Assembly (NCBI GenBank): GCA_039026595.1
Contig: JBCCMA010000033.1
Coordinates: 1-24,174, forward strand
DNA from: JBCCMA01 sp039026595
Lineage (GTDB): Bacteria > Pseudomonadota > Gammaproteobacteria > Steroidobacterales > JBCCMA01
Length of the DNA stretch: 24,174 nt
Direction: 5' to 3'
The notes beneath the pieces are model-generated. The model searched no databases and was not told the DNA's origin. It worked only from the letters and a program-made list of their open reading frames with translations. Positions 1-7,589 of this stretch are shown piece after piece. Each line of letters opens with the position of its first letter. The stretch's first letter is position 1. The position numbers and the translations under genes were made by a program.

Positions 1-1113
1 CGGAATGATCGACGCACGCCAGGTTTGCAGGAAGACAATCACAACGATGACCACCAGCAACACCGCCTCGAGAAGCGTGCTGACCACCGACGCAATGGAC
101 TGGCGTACAAATACCGTCGGGTCGTAGACCACTTCCCATTCGAGCCCCTCGGGAAACGCCTCGGCCAGCTCGTCCATCTTGGCGCGTACGTTGTCGGACA
201 ACGCAATCGCATTGGCACCGGGCGACTGGAAGATCACAACCGCCGCAGCCTGTTCGTTGTTGAGCAATGACCGCAGCGCATAGCTGTTGGAGCCCAGCTC
301 GACGCGCGCCACATCACGCAGCCGCGTCAGGGCATTGTCACGCCCGGTCTTGATCACGATCTCCCCGAATTCCTCGGGGGTGGTCAGTCGACCCTCGGCG
401 TTGATCGACATTTGCACATCCGCACCAGGCGATGCAGGCGGTCCGCCAATCACGCCGGCCGAGACCTGTACGTTCTGCTCGCGAATCGCCGCCACGATGT
501 CCCCGGCGGTCAGATCCCGCGACGCGGCTTTCTCCGGATCGATCCAGATGCGCATCGCGTAGGTGCCGGCACCGAACACGAGCGCCTGTCCCACGCCCTC
601 GATTCGGGCAAGTTCATCCTGAATCCGCAGGTCCGCGTAGTTAGAGAGGTACAAACCGCCATAGCGGCCATCCGGCGCGCGGATGTGGACGACCATCGTC
701 AGATTGGGCGACGACTTGGCCGTGACCACGCCCAGCGCGCGCACCGCTTCGGGCAATCGTGGTGTGGCCTGCGCCACGCGGTTTTGAACCTGCACCGCCG
801 CCAAGTCGATGTCTGTGCCCTGCTCGAAGGTCACAGTGAGCTGCATGACGCCGTCCGATCCGGCGGTCGACTTCATGTAAATCATGCCCTCGACACCGTT
901 CATCGCCTCTTCCAGAGGGGCAGCAACGGTTTCGGCAATCGTCTGCGGATTGGCACCGGGGAACGTCGCATTCACCTGAATGGACGGCGGCACCACCTCC
1001 GGATACTCGCTGACCGGCAGATCGAACAACGCCAGCAGTCCGGAGATAAAGATCAGAATCGACAGGACCGCAGCGAAAATCGGCCGATCCACGAAGACGC
1101 GCGACAGATCCAT
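1..1113 (-). CDS. RND efflux pump inner-membrane permease (HAE1, MexF/OqxB-like), N-terminal part
   Basis: This is the N-terminal 371 codons of an RND (AcrB/MexF-type) proton-driven drug exporter; the gene runs off the left edge (a full protein is usually about 1040-1060 residues). Reading the minus strand from the ATG at 1113 gives MDLSRVFVDRPIFAAVLSIL, the classic amphipathic start and first membrane helix of HAE1 pumps. The porter-domain segments follow, including the FPGANPQTIAETVAAPLEEA stretch and QNRVAQATPRLP. The visible part ends in the second membrane helix with FLQTWRASIIP, a strongly MexF/OqxB-like sequence. It lies 16 bases downstream of the adaptor gene, so the two are very probably one operon. 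The ribosome site is weak (GGATAAG), which suggests translation linked to the adaptor. No outer-membrane factor is visible; it may lie beyond the edge. Substrates cannot be predicted. Confidence 0.94.
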   Translation of the reverse strand, partial: MDLSRVFVDRPIFAAVLSILIFISGLLALFDLPVSEYPEVVPPSIQVNATFPGANPQTIAETVAAPLEEAMNGVEGMIYMKSTAGSDGVMQLTVTFEQGTDIDLAAVQVQNRVAQATPRLPEAVRALGVVTAKSSPNLTMVVHIRAPDGRYGGLYLSNYADLRIQDELARIEGVGQALVFGAGTYAMRIWIDPEKAASRDLTAGDIVAAIREQNVQVSAGVIGGPPASPGADVQMSINAEGRLTTPEEFGEIVIKTGRDNALTRLRDVARVELGSNSYALRSLLNNEQAAAVVIFQSPGANAIALSDNVRAKMDELAEAFPEGLEWEVVYDPTVFVRQSIASVVSTLLEAVLLVVIVVIVFLQTWRASIIP

Positions 1114-1129
1114 GGCTACTTATCCACGC

Positions 1130-2305
1130 TTAATCAGCGACCGTGGCGAAGGGATCGTCCATCGGCACATCCGTGGGCTTGAGCGGCGCGCCCGGGAAAA
1201 AGATGCGCTGAAACCCGCTGACCACAATACGATCGTCGGCGGTCAGACCGTCTTCAACCACGCGCAGTCCGTCAATGTCGCGCCCCAGCACGATATCACG
1301 CCGTAAAGCCTCCCCGTTGGGCCCCACGGTGTAGACATACTTTCGGTCCTGATCGGTCAGCACCGCCACATCGTTGATCAACAGCGCATCGTGCTCGCGG
1401 CTGCCCAGCAGCCGGACCCGTGCGAACAGACCCGGCGTGAACACGCCGTCTGGGTTCGGCAACACTGCCCGCCCGCGGATGGTCCCGGTCGCCGGGTTGA
1501 GTTCGTTGTCGACAAAGTCCATCTGACCGACGTGCGGAAACCCGGTCTCATCGATCAGCCCAACCCGGACCGGGTTGGCGGTCTCACGCGAGCTGGGCCG
1601 ATCGCCCGAGCGAGCCTGCGCCTGGTACTTGAGATAAATCCGCTCGTCGCCTTCGAACACCACGTGCACCGGATCGACCGACACCACAGTGGTCAGAAGC
1701 GATGTCCCCGGCGACACCAGATTGCCGGCGCGGATTAACGCTTCGCCCACACGCCCGTCGATGGGTGAACGGATTGTGGCGAATTCAAGGTTCAGTTCGG
1801 CCTGAACCAGTTCCGCCTCCGCCGTACCGATCTGCGCCTGCGCCTGCTGCGTCTCGCCCCGACGCTGCTCAAATTCTTCCGCAGAAATCGCCTGGGCATC
1901 GACCAGCGTTTTGGCGCGAGCCTGCTCCTGGCGCGCCAGCGACAGACGGGTGTTCGCGCTGGCAAGGACAGCTTTGGCGCGGCGTACCGCAGCGTCGTAT
2001 TCGCGCGAATCGATGGTGAACAGCACATCACCTGCCTTGACCAGCGCGCCTTCACTGAAATGAACCTGGTCAAGGTATCCGCCGACTCGCGGCCGGAGTT
2101 CAACACGATGAACCGCTTCGATCCGGCCGTTGAACTGATCCCATTCGGTGACCGAGCGCGCGACCACCTGCGACACGTTTACATCCACCGGCGGCGGGCC
2201 GCTTTGCGCCGGTGGTGCGTCAGCATCACCGCCGCCACAGCCCACCATCGCCATGCCCAGCACGGAGCAAAGAGCGACAGAGCGTGCCCGGGATTTTTCG
2301 TTCAT
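1130..2305 (-). CDS. RND efflux periplasmic adaptor lipoprotein (MexE/AcrA family)
   Basis: This is a membrane-fusion protein of 391 residues that bridges the RND pump to an outer-membrane channel. Residues 1-23 form a lipoprotein signal ending in the lipobox MVGC (Cys23), so the mature protein should be anchored by lipid in the inner membrane. The HlyD-type lipoyl half-motifs are visible (RPRVGGYLDQVHFSEGALVK near residues 70-90, and ATIRSPIDGRVGE on the return), separated by an Ala/Gln/Glu-rich coiled-coil hairpin (about 105-170), then the beta-barrel and membrane-proximal domains. The start is well supported: AGGAGGT lies 6 bases upstream, inside the end of the preceding acetyltransferase gene, and the two genes overlap by 4 bases (ATGA). 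The sequence resembles MexE, consistent with the MexF-like pump downstream. Confidence 0.93.
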   Translation of the reverse strand: MNEKSRARSVALCSVLGMAMVGCGGGDADAPPAQSGPPPVDVNVSQVVARSVTEWDQFNGRIEAVHRVELRPRVGGYLDQVHFSEGALVKAGDVLFTIDSREYDAAVRRAKAVLASANTRLSLARQEQARAKTLVDAQAISAEEFEQRRGETQQAQAQIGTAEAELVQAELNLEFATIRSPIDGRVGEALIRAGNLVSPGTSLLTTVVSVDPVHVVFEGDERIYLKYQAQARSGDRPSSRETANPVRVGLIDETGFPHVGQMDFVDNELNPATGTIRGRAVLPNPDGVFTPGLFARVRLLGSREHDALLINDVAVLTDQDRKYVYTVGPNGEALRRDIVLGRDIDGLRVVEDGLTADDRIVVSGFQRIFFPGAPLKPTDVPMDDPFATVAD

Positions 2306-2820
2306 GACGCGACCTCCTGGCCGTAGATAAACACGCGGTCAGAGGTGACACCGGCGAGTCCGTCCTGTTCGCGGAGAAGACGTGACCCCAGACGCTCGGC
2401 GGTGCGGATGCTTGCCTCGTTTCCTTGAAGAATGACGTGCACCACGCGACGCCAGCCAAGCTCATTAAACGCGTAGTCAATGGCGGCCCTGCCCGCCTCC
2501 ACGGCGTAGCCTTTTCGCACATGATCCGGCGAGATCGTCCAGCCGACTTCCGGCTCTGGCCACCCGTGCGGATACCACGGCCCAACGCGGCCGACCCACT
2601 CGCCGGTGCGTTTGTCCTCGACCGTGAAAAAACCGTAGCCGCGAACAGCCCAGTGCCCGATGACCATGGCCATGTTGCGCCAGGCCTGCGCCGCGTCCAT
2701 CGGCGGGCTGTTCAGGTATCGCACCGTGTCCGGATGCGCGAACGCGTGCGCCCAGCCCGCAAAATCACGCTCAGCGTCAATCGGACGTAATCGCAGGCGC
2801 TCGGTTTCAATTACCGACAT
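2302..2820 (-). CDS. GNAT family N-acetyltransferase (RimJ/RimL type)
   Basis: A 172-residue GNAT acetyltransferase. The opening IETERLRLRPIDAERD is the standard first strand of the RimJ/RimL-like subfamily (Acetyltransf_3). The acetyl-CoA-binding region is seen as GWTISPDHVRKGYAVEAGRA (about residues 92-111), a variant of the usual Q/RxxGxG/A loop, followed by AIDYAFNELGWRRVVHVILQGNEASIRTAERLG, the family's conserved C-terminal half. The start is supported by AGGAG 6 bases upstream. It is the first gene of a three-gene unit with the RND adaptor and pump (4-base overlap). It might modify a pump substrate or a protein, but that is only suggested by position. The substrate is unknown. Confidence 0.88.
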   Translation of the reverse strand: MSVIETERLRLRPIDAERDFAGWAHAFAHPDTVRYLNSPPMDAAQAWRNMAMVIGHWAVRGYGFFTVEDKRTGEWVGRVGPWYPHGWPEPEVGWTISPDHVRKGYAVEAGRAAIDYAFNELGWRRVVHVILQGNEASIRTAERLGSRLLREQDGLAGVTSDRVFIYGQEVAS

Positions 2821-2924
2821 CGCGGACTCCTGTTACGACGCGCCGGCTCCCTGCGCATCCAGGTCGCATATTATGTCTGAATCGACGGACAGATGGGATG
2901 TTTGACCGCGTTGACAGACGTCAA

Positions 2925-3209
2925 TCAGTCGACGATTTCGACACCGCGCCAGAACGCCACGTGGCCGCGGATGTTCTCGGCGCGGGACTTGGGCTCGGCG
3001 TAGTACCAGGCGGCATCCTGATTGACGTCGTCGCCGGCATGAACGTGATAGTAGTTCGCGGTGCCTTTCCAACCGCAGACCGTGGTCTTGTCACTTTTGG
3101 TGAGCGCGGATTCATTCAATGAAGCGGGTGGAAAGTAGTGATTTCCCTCAACCACGACGGTGGCGTCGGATTCGGCAATAACGACGTTGTTCCAGATCGC
3201 TTTGGGCAT
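2925..3209 (-). CDS. DUF427 family protein
   Basis: A 94-residue protein of the DUF427 family. The ATG at 3209 (MPKAIWNNVVIAESD) is preferred over longer in-frame starts because AAGGA lies 8 bases upstream and DUF427 proteins usually begin this way. Characteristic family segments are visible: VVVEGNHYFPP (about 22-32), TTVCGWKGTANYYHV (about 47-61) and a C-terminal DAAWYYAEPKSRAENIRGHVAFW (about 71-93). The biochemical role of the family is not established; it is a small single-domain soluble protein with no signal peptide. It lies upstream of the acetyltransferase on the same strand with a 104-base gap, so co-transcription is possible but not shown. It is divergent from the methyltransferase at 3404. 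Confidence 0.88.
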   Translation of the reverse strand: MPKAIWNNVVIAESDATVVVEGNHYFPPASLNESALTKSDKTTVCGWKGTANYYHVHAGDDVNQDAAWYYAEPKSRAENIRGHVAFWRGVEIVD

Positions 3210-3322
3210 TGTGCTGGTCCTTGAATTGGTCATCGAGCATCTGATCGCGGCAACGCAGCGTGCACGAAAAGCACGACCAAACTCAACCGGCACGCGCTCG
3301 GCTGTCGCCTTTTGTTACGACA

Positions 3323-3352
3323 CCGGCACTGCGCTGACTCCGGCACTGCGCT
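3323..3352. repeat. 13-bp direct repeat in the divergent intergenic region
   Basis: The sequence CCGGCACTGCGCT occurs perfectly at 3323-3335 and again at 3340-3352, a 17-base period. It lies about 50 bases upstream of the methyltransferase start, between divergent genes. It could be a pair of regulator half-sites or a simple local duplication; nothing here decides between them. Confidence 0.6.
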
Positions 3353-3403
3353 ACACTTCGCGCCCGCCGCGATCACCTGCAATCAATGCGTAGGGAGACT
3401 CGC

Positions 3404-4180
3404 ATGTACCGATCCACACGAACCGACTTTCTGACCAGCCTTTTGACCGGGGCGATGCTTGTAGCCGCGCCCGCATTTGCGGACGACGCCACTGAGGAAC
3501 GCGTCAAAACCGCGTTGTCCAGCGACATCCGCAGCGACGCGGAGAAAGACCGGGATGCAAACCGCAAACCGGTTCAGACCCTCGCCTTCTTCGGCCTGAA
3601 GTCAGACATGAAGGTTCTCGAGTTGCTCCCCGGGGGCGGCTGGTACACCAAACTCCTCGGACCCACGCTTGCCGCCGACGGGGAACTACACGTGGCACTG
3701 GGCACAGGCCGCGTCAGCGAGCGAGTGCTGACGCTCGACGGTTTCGAGAACGTCACCGCGCTGGATTTCGACCCCGGTTTCGAACGCGACGGCGAGTTCG
3801 GCACGTACAGCCTGACCAACGACATCGATTTCGGGAATGGCACGTACGACATGGTGCTGACGTTCCGAAACGTCCACAACTTCACGCCCGAGGCCCGCGC
3901 CAAAATCAACGCGGCCGCTTTTCAGGCACTGAAGCCGGGCGGCGTGTACGGCGTCGTTGACCACACCGCCAGGCACATGGAGCCCAAAACGCGCGAAAAC
4001 CGGCGACGCATCGATCCGGTGCGGGTCATTCATGAAACTCTGGAAGCGGGTTTCGAGCTCGAGGCGTTCAGCGACCTGCATTACCGCCCGGACGACGAAC
4101 TGCGCTACGAGGTGGGCCGCAAGTCCGTCACCGGCAACACCGATCGATTTACCTTCCGTTTCCGCAAGCCCGAGGAATAA
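3404..4180 (+). CDS. Exported class I SAM-dependent methyltransferase (COG4798-like)
   Basis: A 258-residue predicted methyltransferase with an N-terminal export signal. The ATG at 3404 is chosen because GGGAG lies 6 bases upstream; an ATG 18 bases earlier has no such site. Residues 1-27 (hydrophobic core LLTGAMLVAAPAFA, cleavage before DDATEE) look like a Sec signal peptide. The SAM-binding motif I is VLELLPGGGWYTKLL (about residues 72-86), followed by TALDFDP and by the post-I segment DMVLTFRNVHNF, and then LKPGGVYGVVDH. The segment FRNVHN is typical of the COG4798 predicted methyltransferases, which commonly carry signal peptides. How a SAM-dependent enzyme would work in the periplasm is unresolved. 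It is followed 3 bases later by the nitroreductase gene, so the two form an operon. Confidence 0.87.
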   Translation: MYRSTRTDFLTSLLTGAMLVAAPAFADDATEERVKTALSSDIRSDAEKDRDANRKPVQTLAFFGLKSDMKVLELLPGGGWYTKLLGPTLAADGELHVALGTGRVSERVLTLDGFENVTALDFDPGFERDGEFGTYSLTNDIDFGNGTYDMVLTFRNVHNFTPEARAKINAAAFQALKPGGVYGVVDHTARHMEPKTRENRRRIDPVRVIHETLEAGFELEAFSDLHYRPDDELRYEVGRKSVTGNTDRFTFRFRKPEE

Positions 4181-4183
4181 AGC

Positions 4184-4762
4184 ATGAGCCGACACGCCAA
4201 TACCGACCATCCCGTGCACGACGTTTTTGTGAAGCGGCACAGTCCGTACGCGATCGACCCCTCGCGTGACGTCAGCGAGGACGACGTGAACAGCCTTTTG
4301 GAGGCCGCACGATGGGCTATGTCGTCCTACAACGACCAGCCCTGGCGCTATGTGGTCGCGTCCAAATCACGCAACGCGCAGCTCTGGGACAGCGTGCTGA
4401 ACTGTCTGGTGGAACCCAATCAGGCGTGGGCGCAACACGCCCCCGTGCTGATGCTCGGGTTGTACCAGCAAAATTTTGCGTTCAACGGTGAACCCAACGG
4501 CGTCGCGCTGCACGACCTGGGCGCCGCGTCCGCCTTCCTGACCATCGAAGCCACCGCGCGTGGATTGTGTGTGCATCAGATGGGCGGCATCGTCCCGGAG
4601 AAAATCGTGGAGACGTTCTCGATTCCCGATGGTCTCAAGCCGGCCACGGCGTTGGCCGTGGGCTACTACCTGGAAGGCGGGGACGAGAGCGACGAACGCG
4701 TGAAGCGCGACGCCGCGCCGCGAACGCGCAAACCGTTCTCCGAGATCATCATCGCGTCCTGA
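4184..4762 (+). CDS. Nitroreductase family protein
   Basis: A 192-residue FMN-dependent nitroreductase-type oxidoreductase. Near the N terminus is the family hallmark VFVKRHSPYAIDPSRDVSEDD, followed by LLEAARWAMSSYNDQPWRYVV (about 38-58), the FMN-contacting helix and NxQPW element. The later segment TIEATARGLCVHQMGGI matches the conserved second half of the fold. The start is supported by GAGGA 7 bases upstream, overlapping the end of the methyltransferase gene. The substrate cannot be predicted; members reduce nitro compounds, quinones or act as dehydrogenases. A terminator follows at 4807. Confidence 0.9.
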   Translation: MSRHANTDHPVHDVFVKRHSPYAIDPSRDVSEDDVNSLLEAARWAMSSYNDQPWRYVVASKSRNAQLWDSVLNCLVEPNQAWAQHAPVLMLGLYQQNFAFNGEPNGVALHDLGAASAFLTIEATARGLCVHQMGGIVPEKIVETFSIPDGLKPATALAVGYYLEGGDESDERVKRDAAPRTRKPFSEIIIAS

Positions 4763-4774
4763 CGCGACGGCACT

Positions 4775-4810
4775 TCGGCCAGAACGTCGGCCAAAATGTC
4801 GGCCAGAACG
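4775..4810. repeat. Three tandem 12-bp units (TCGGCCARAAYG)
   Basis: Three consecutive 12-base units, TCGGCCAGAACG, TCGGCCAAAATG and TCGGCCAGAACG, lie between the nitroreductase stop and the terminator stem. Units 1 and 3 are identical. It looks like a small non-coding tandem duplication; no function is evident. Confidence 0.75.
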
Positions 4811-4836
4811 CCCGCCTCGCGCGGGCGTTTTGGTTT
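4807..4836 (+). terminator. Rho-independent terminator after the nitroreductase
   Basis: AACGCCCGC (4807-4815), loop CTCGC and GCGGGCGTT (4821-4829) form a perfect 9-bp stem, followed by a T-rich tail (TTGGTTTT). The T run is only on the plus-strand side, so it should end the methyltransferase-nitroreductase transcript rather than the opposing one. Confidence 0.8.
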
Positions 4837-4878
4837 TCGGACACGCCTTTATCGACAGCGCCACCCAGCCGCCGGACG

Positions 4879-6291
4879 TCAGTCGAAAAGCTTCCCGGGG
4901 TTCATTCGTCCGTCGGGATCTAACGCTTTTTTTATCGCGCGCATGGCGGCCAGCTCGGCTGGCGACTTGTAACGGGCCAGCGCCGGCTTTTTGAGCTTGC
5001 CAATGCCATGTTCGGCGCTGAAGCTGCCGCCCATCGACACCGCAAGGTCATGGACCGCGTCCGAGATCGCACCACCGTGTGCGGCGCGGAACGTCTCGGG
5101 TGCCACACCCTCGGGCGCCAGCACGTTGTAATGCAGGTTGCCGTCGCCGACATGCCCATACACAGATGTTCTCGCCGGTGTGACCGCCGCAAGCGCCGCT
5201 GGCGCCGCGGCCAGATAGTCGGCCATGCGTGCCACGGTCACCGAGATATCGTGCTTCACCGATCGCCCGGCGTGTTTCTCGGCCTCGGGAATGCTTTCGC
5301 GCAAATGCCAAAGGCGATCGCGTTGCCGACCCGACTCGGCGACAACCCCGTCCAGTACGTCGCCGTTTTCCATGCCGCGCATCAAAATGGTCTCACAAAC
5401 GGACCGCAGGTCGTCTTCGCTCTGCCCGCTGGACAGCTCGAGCAGCACATAGTGGTCGTAGGCGGCGTCGAGCGGATCAGCCGCGCCGTCAATGTGCTCA
5501 AGCACCAGATCGAGCGCCGGCCGGGCGATGTACTCAAACGAGGTCACCGTGTCGCCGCTGGTCCGGCGAACGTCGGCGAGCAGTCGACACATGGCGGGCG
5601 CGTCCGCGAGCGCGAGGAACGCGGTTTGACGCGATACCGGCTGCGGAAAAAGCTTGAGCACCGCCGCCGTTATTACCCCAAGTGTCCCCTCGGAGCCGAT
5701 CAGCAGATTCTTCAGGTCGTAGCCGGTGTTGTCCTTGCGAAGGCCCGAAAGCGAATCGATAACCGTGCCATCGGGCAGCACCGCCTCGATGCCGAGCACC
5801 AGATCGCGGGTGTTGCCGTAACGCAGAACGGCGAGACCGCCGGCGTTTGTGGCGAGGTTACCGCCGATCTGACAGCTGCCTTCGCTGCCCATGCTCAGTG
5901 GAAACAGAAGTGCGTGCTGCTCGGCCGCCGCGTGTGCATTGGCAAGGATCACGCCCGCCTCGACGGTCATCGTGAAACCGACCGGGTCCACGGCGCGCAC
6001 GCGATTCATACGCGACAGCGACAGCACAATCTGGTTACTGGCGTCATCCGGCGTCGCGCCGCCGCAGTAGCCTGTGTTGCCGCCCTGTGGCACAACGGCC
6101 AGACCGAAGCGAGCGCATGTGCCAAGGACCGCGCTGACCTCATCGGTCGTTGCCGGACGGACGATGCACGCCGCCTCACCGTGGTACAGACCGCGTTCGT
6201 CCTCAAGGTAAGCCGGCCACAGATCGCGGTCGACCACGCCGGCCGGCCCCACGACCTCACGCAATGCCGCCAGTGCGTCCGGGTGGGCCAC
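4879..6291 (-). CDS. FAD-linked oxidase, D-2-hydroxyglutarate dehydrogenase type (GlcD family)
   Basis: A 470-residue flavoprotein of the VAO/GlcD superfamily. The N-terminal FAD-binding domain shows PQGGNTGYCGG (about residues 68-78), MGSEGSCQIGGNLATNAGG (about 135-153) and GSEGTLGVITA. The C-terminal FAD-oxidase domain carries GHVGDGNLHYNV and EHGIGKLKK, whose His residues bind the catalytic metal in D-2-hydroxyglutarate and D-lactate dehydrogenases. The start is GTG at 6291, two bases after the serA stop, so the genes are translated together. In Pseudomonas, SerA makes D-2-hydroxyglutarate while regenerating NAD+, and an adjacent D2HGDH re-oxidises it to 2-oxoglutarate, pulling serine synthesis forward. 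The context here points to that role. D-lactate or glycolate dehydrogenase are the alternatives that sequence alone does not exclude. Confidence 0.9.
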   Translation of the reverse strand: MAHPDALAALREVVGPAGVVDRDLWPAYLEDERGLYHGEAACIVRPATTDEVSAVLGTCARFGLAVVPQGGNTGYCGGATPDDASNQIVLSLSRMNRVRAVDPVGFTMTVEAGVILANAHAAAEQHALLFPLSMGSEGSCQIGGNLATNAGGLAVLRYGNTRDLVLGIEAVLPDGTVIDSLSGLRKDNTGYDLKNLLIGSEGTLGVITAAVLKLFPQPVSRQTAFLALADAPAMCRLLADVRRTSGDTVTSFEYIARPALDLVLEHIDGAADPLDAAYDHYVLLELSSGQSEDDLRSVCETILMRGMENGDVLDGVVAESGRQRDRLWHLRESIPEAEKHAGRSVKHDISVTVARMADYLAAAPAALAAVTPARTSVYGHVGDGNLHYNVLAPEGVAPETFRAAHGGAISDAVHDLAVSMGGSFSAEHGIGKLKKPALARYKSPAELAAMRAIKKALDPDGRMNPGKLFD

Positions 6292-6293
6292 GG

Positions 6294-7523
6294 TCAGTGC
6301 AGCAGACGGGCGCGAATCGTGCCGTCGACGCCACGGAGGTCATCGAGCAGCGCGTCCGGTCGCCCCACCTCCACATCCATGACCACGTAGCCCACGTCTG
6401 CCGAGGTCTGCAAATACTGGCCGGCGATGTTCACATCGTGCCCGGCGAAGATGCGGTTGATCTGTTCCATGACGCCCGGAACATTGCGGTGCATGTGCAG
6501 GACACGCCGCGCACCGGCGTGGTCCGGCAGCGACACCTGCGGGAAATTGACCGCCGCATTGGTCGATCCGTTGTCGCTGAAGCGGATCAATTTGGCGATG
6601 ACGTCCAGCGCGATGTTCTCCTGCGCTTCGTGCGTACTGCCACCGATGTGCGGGGTCAGGATCACGTTATCGAACCTGCGCAGCGGCGAGATGAACTCAT
6701 CATGGTTGCTTCTGGGCTCCTCCGGAAACACATCCACCGCCGCACCGGCGATGTGACCGGTTTCAAGCGCGTCGGCCAGCGCGGCAATATCCACAACCGT
6801 GCCACGGGACGCGTTGATCAGGAACGACCCCGGCCGCATGCGTCCAAGCTGTGGTGCTCCGATCAGGTTCTGCGTCTGCGGGGTCTCCGGCACGTGCAGT
6901 GAAATCACATCGGCCCGCGCCAGCACATCGTCGAGGCTGCTGATCACCTCGGCGTTGCCCAGTGGCAGCTTGTTTTCAATGTCGTGGTAGATCACGCGCA
7001 TCCCGAGCGCCTCCGCCAGAATCCCGAGCTGGCTGCCTATGTGCCCGTAGCCGATGATGCCGAGCGTCTTGCCCCGGGCCTCATAGGACCCTGTCGCCGA
7101 CTTGAGCCACTCCCCGCGGTGCGCCGCGGCGTTTTTCTGCGGGATGCCGCGCATCAGCAAGATGATCTGAGCGATGACCAGTTCGGCGACGCTTCGGGTA
7201 TTGGAAAACGGGGCATTGAAGACCGGTATGCCCGCCTGTTGGGCCGCCGCCAGATCCACCTGGTTCGTACCGATGCAAAAGCACCCCACGCCGACCAGTC
7301 GCTTCGCCTCGGCGAGCACGTCCGCGGTGAGCTGCGTGCGCGAGCGAATGCCGACGAAGTGCGCGGTGGCAAGCTCGTCTTTCAGATCCGACGGCGACAG
7401 CGCCTTGGGGTGGCAGGTCACATTTGTGTAGCCCGCCGCCCGCAGCGCCTCCACGGCGGCACCGTGAATGCCCTCGAGCAGAAGCACGCGAATTAAATCT
7501 TTGGCGAGAGAAAGCTGGGTCAT
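6294..7523 (-). CDS. serA: D-3-phosphoglycerate dehydrogenase
   Basis: A 409-residue phosphoglycerate dehydrogenase catalysing the first step of serine synthesis in the cytoplasm. The length matches E. coli SerA (410). The ATG at 7523 (MTQLSLAKDLIRVLLLEGIH) lines up with the usual N terminus; an in-frame GTG 14 codons upstream would add an atypical extension. The Rossmann motif GYGHIGSQLG is clear, as are the catalytic elements ASRGT (Arg), VFPEEP (Glu) and HIGGST (His). The C-terminal ACT domain HRNVPGVMEQINRIFAGHDV ending in AGQYLQTSADVGYVVMDVEV indicates a serine-feedback-inhibited, E. coli-type enzyme. It is the first gene of a two-gene unit with the D2HGDH-type flavoprotein (2-base gap). 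No Shine-Dalgarno sequence is visible; a GC-rich hairpin sits just ahead of the start. Confidence 0.96.
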   Translation of the reverse strand: MTQLSLAKDLIRVLLLEGIHGAAVEALRAAGYTNVTCHPKALSPSDLKDELATAHFVGIRSRTQLTADVLAEAKRLVGVGCFCIGTNQVDLAAAQQAGIPVFNAPFSNTRSVAELVIAQIILLMRGIPQKNAAAHRGEWLKSATGSYEARGKTLGIIGYGHIGSQLGILAEALGMRVIYHDIENKLPLGNAEVISSLDDVLARADVISLHVPETPQTQNLIGAPQLGRMRPGSFLINASRGTVVDIAALADALETGHIAGAAVDVFPEEPRSNHDEFISPLRRFDNVILTPHIGGSTHEAQENIALDVIAKLIRFSDNGSTNAAVNFPQVSLPDHAGARRVLHMHRNVPGVMEQINRIFAGHDVNIAGQYLQTSADVGYVVMDVEVGRPDALLDDLRGVDGTIRARLLH

Positions 7524-7524
7524 G

Positions 7525-7548
7525 GCGGCGGCATTGCACCACCGCCGC
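7525..7548 (-). other. GC-rich hairpin directly upstream of the serA start
   Basis: GCGGCGG (7525-7531) and CCGCCGC (7542-7548) form a perfect 7-bp stem with a 10-base loop, ending one base before the serA ATG. In the mRNA it would cover the place where a ribosome site should be. It may affect translation or be a chance product of GC-rich sequence. Confidence 0.35.
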
Positions 7549-7589
7549 TCGACCGGTTCAAGCACCGGACGAGCGAGGGCGGCAAAGGT

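Noticed and set aside
3686..4240. A 184-codon minus-strand frame
   Set aside because: It is antisense to the exported methyltransferase with no motifs or ribosome site.
5008..6390. A 460-codon open frame on the plus strand
   Set aside because: It is antisense to the D2HGDH-type gene, is Arg/His/Gln-rich without domain motifs, and the opposite strand encodes a clear conserved protein.
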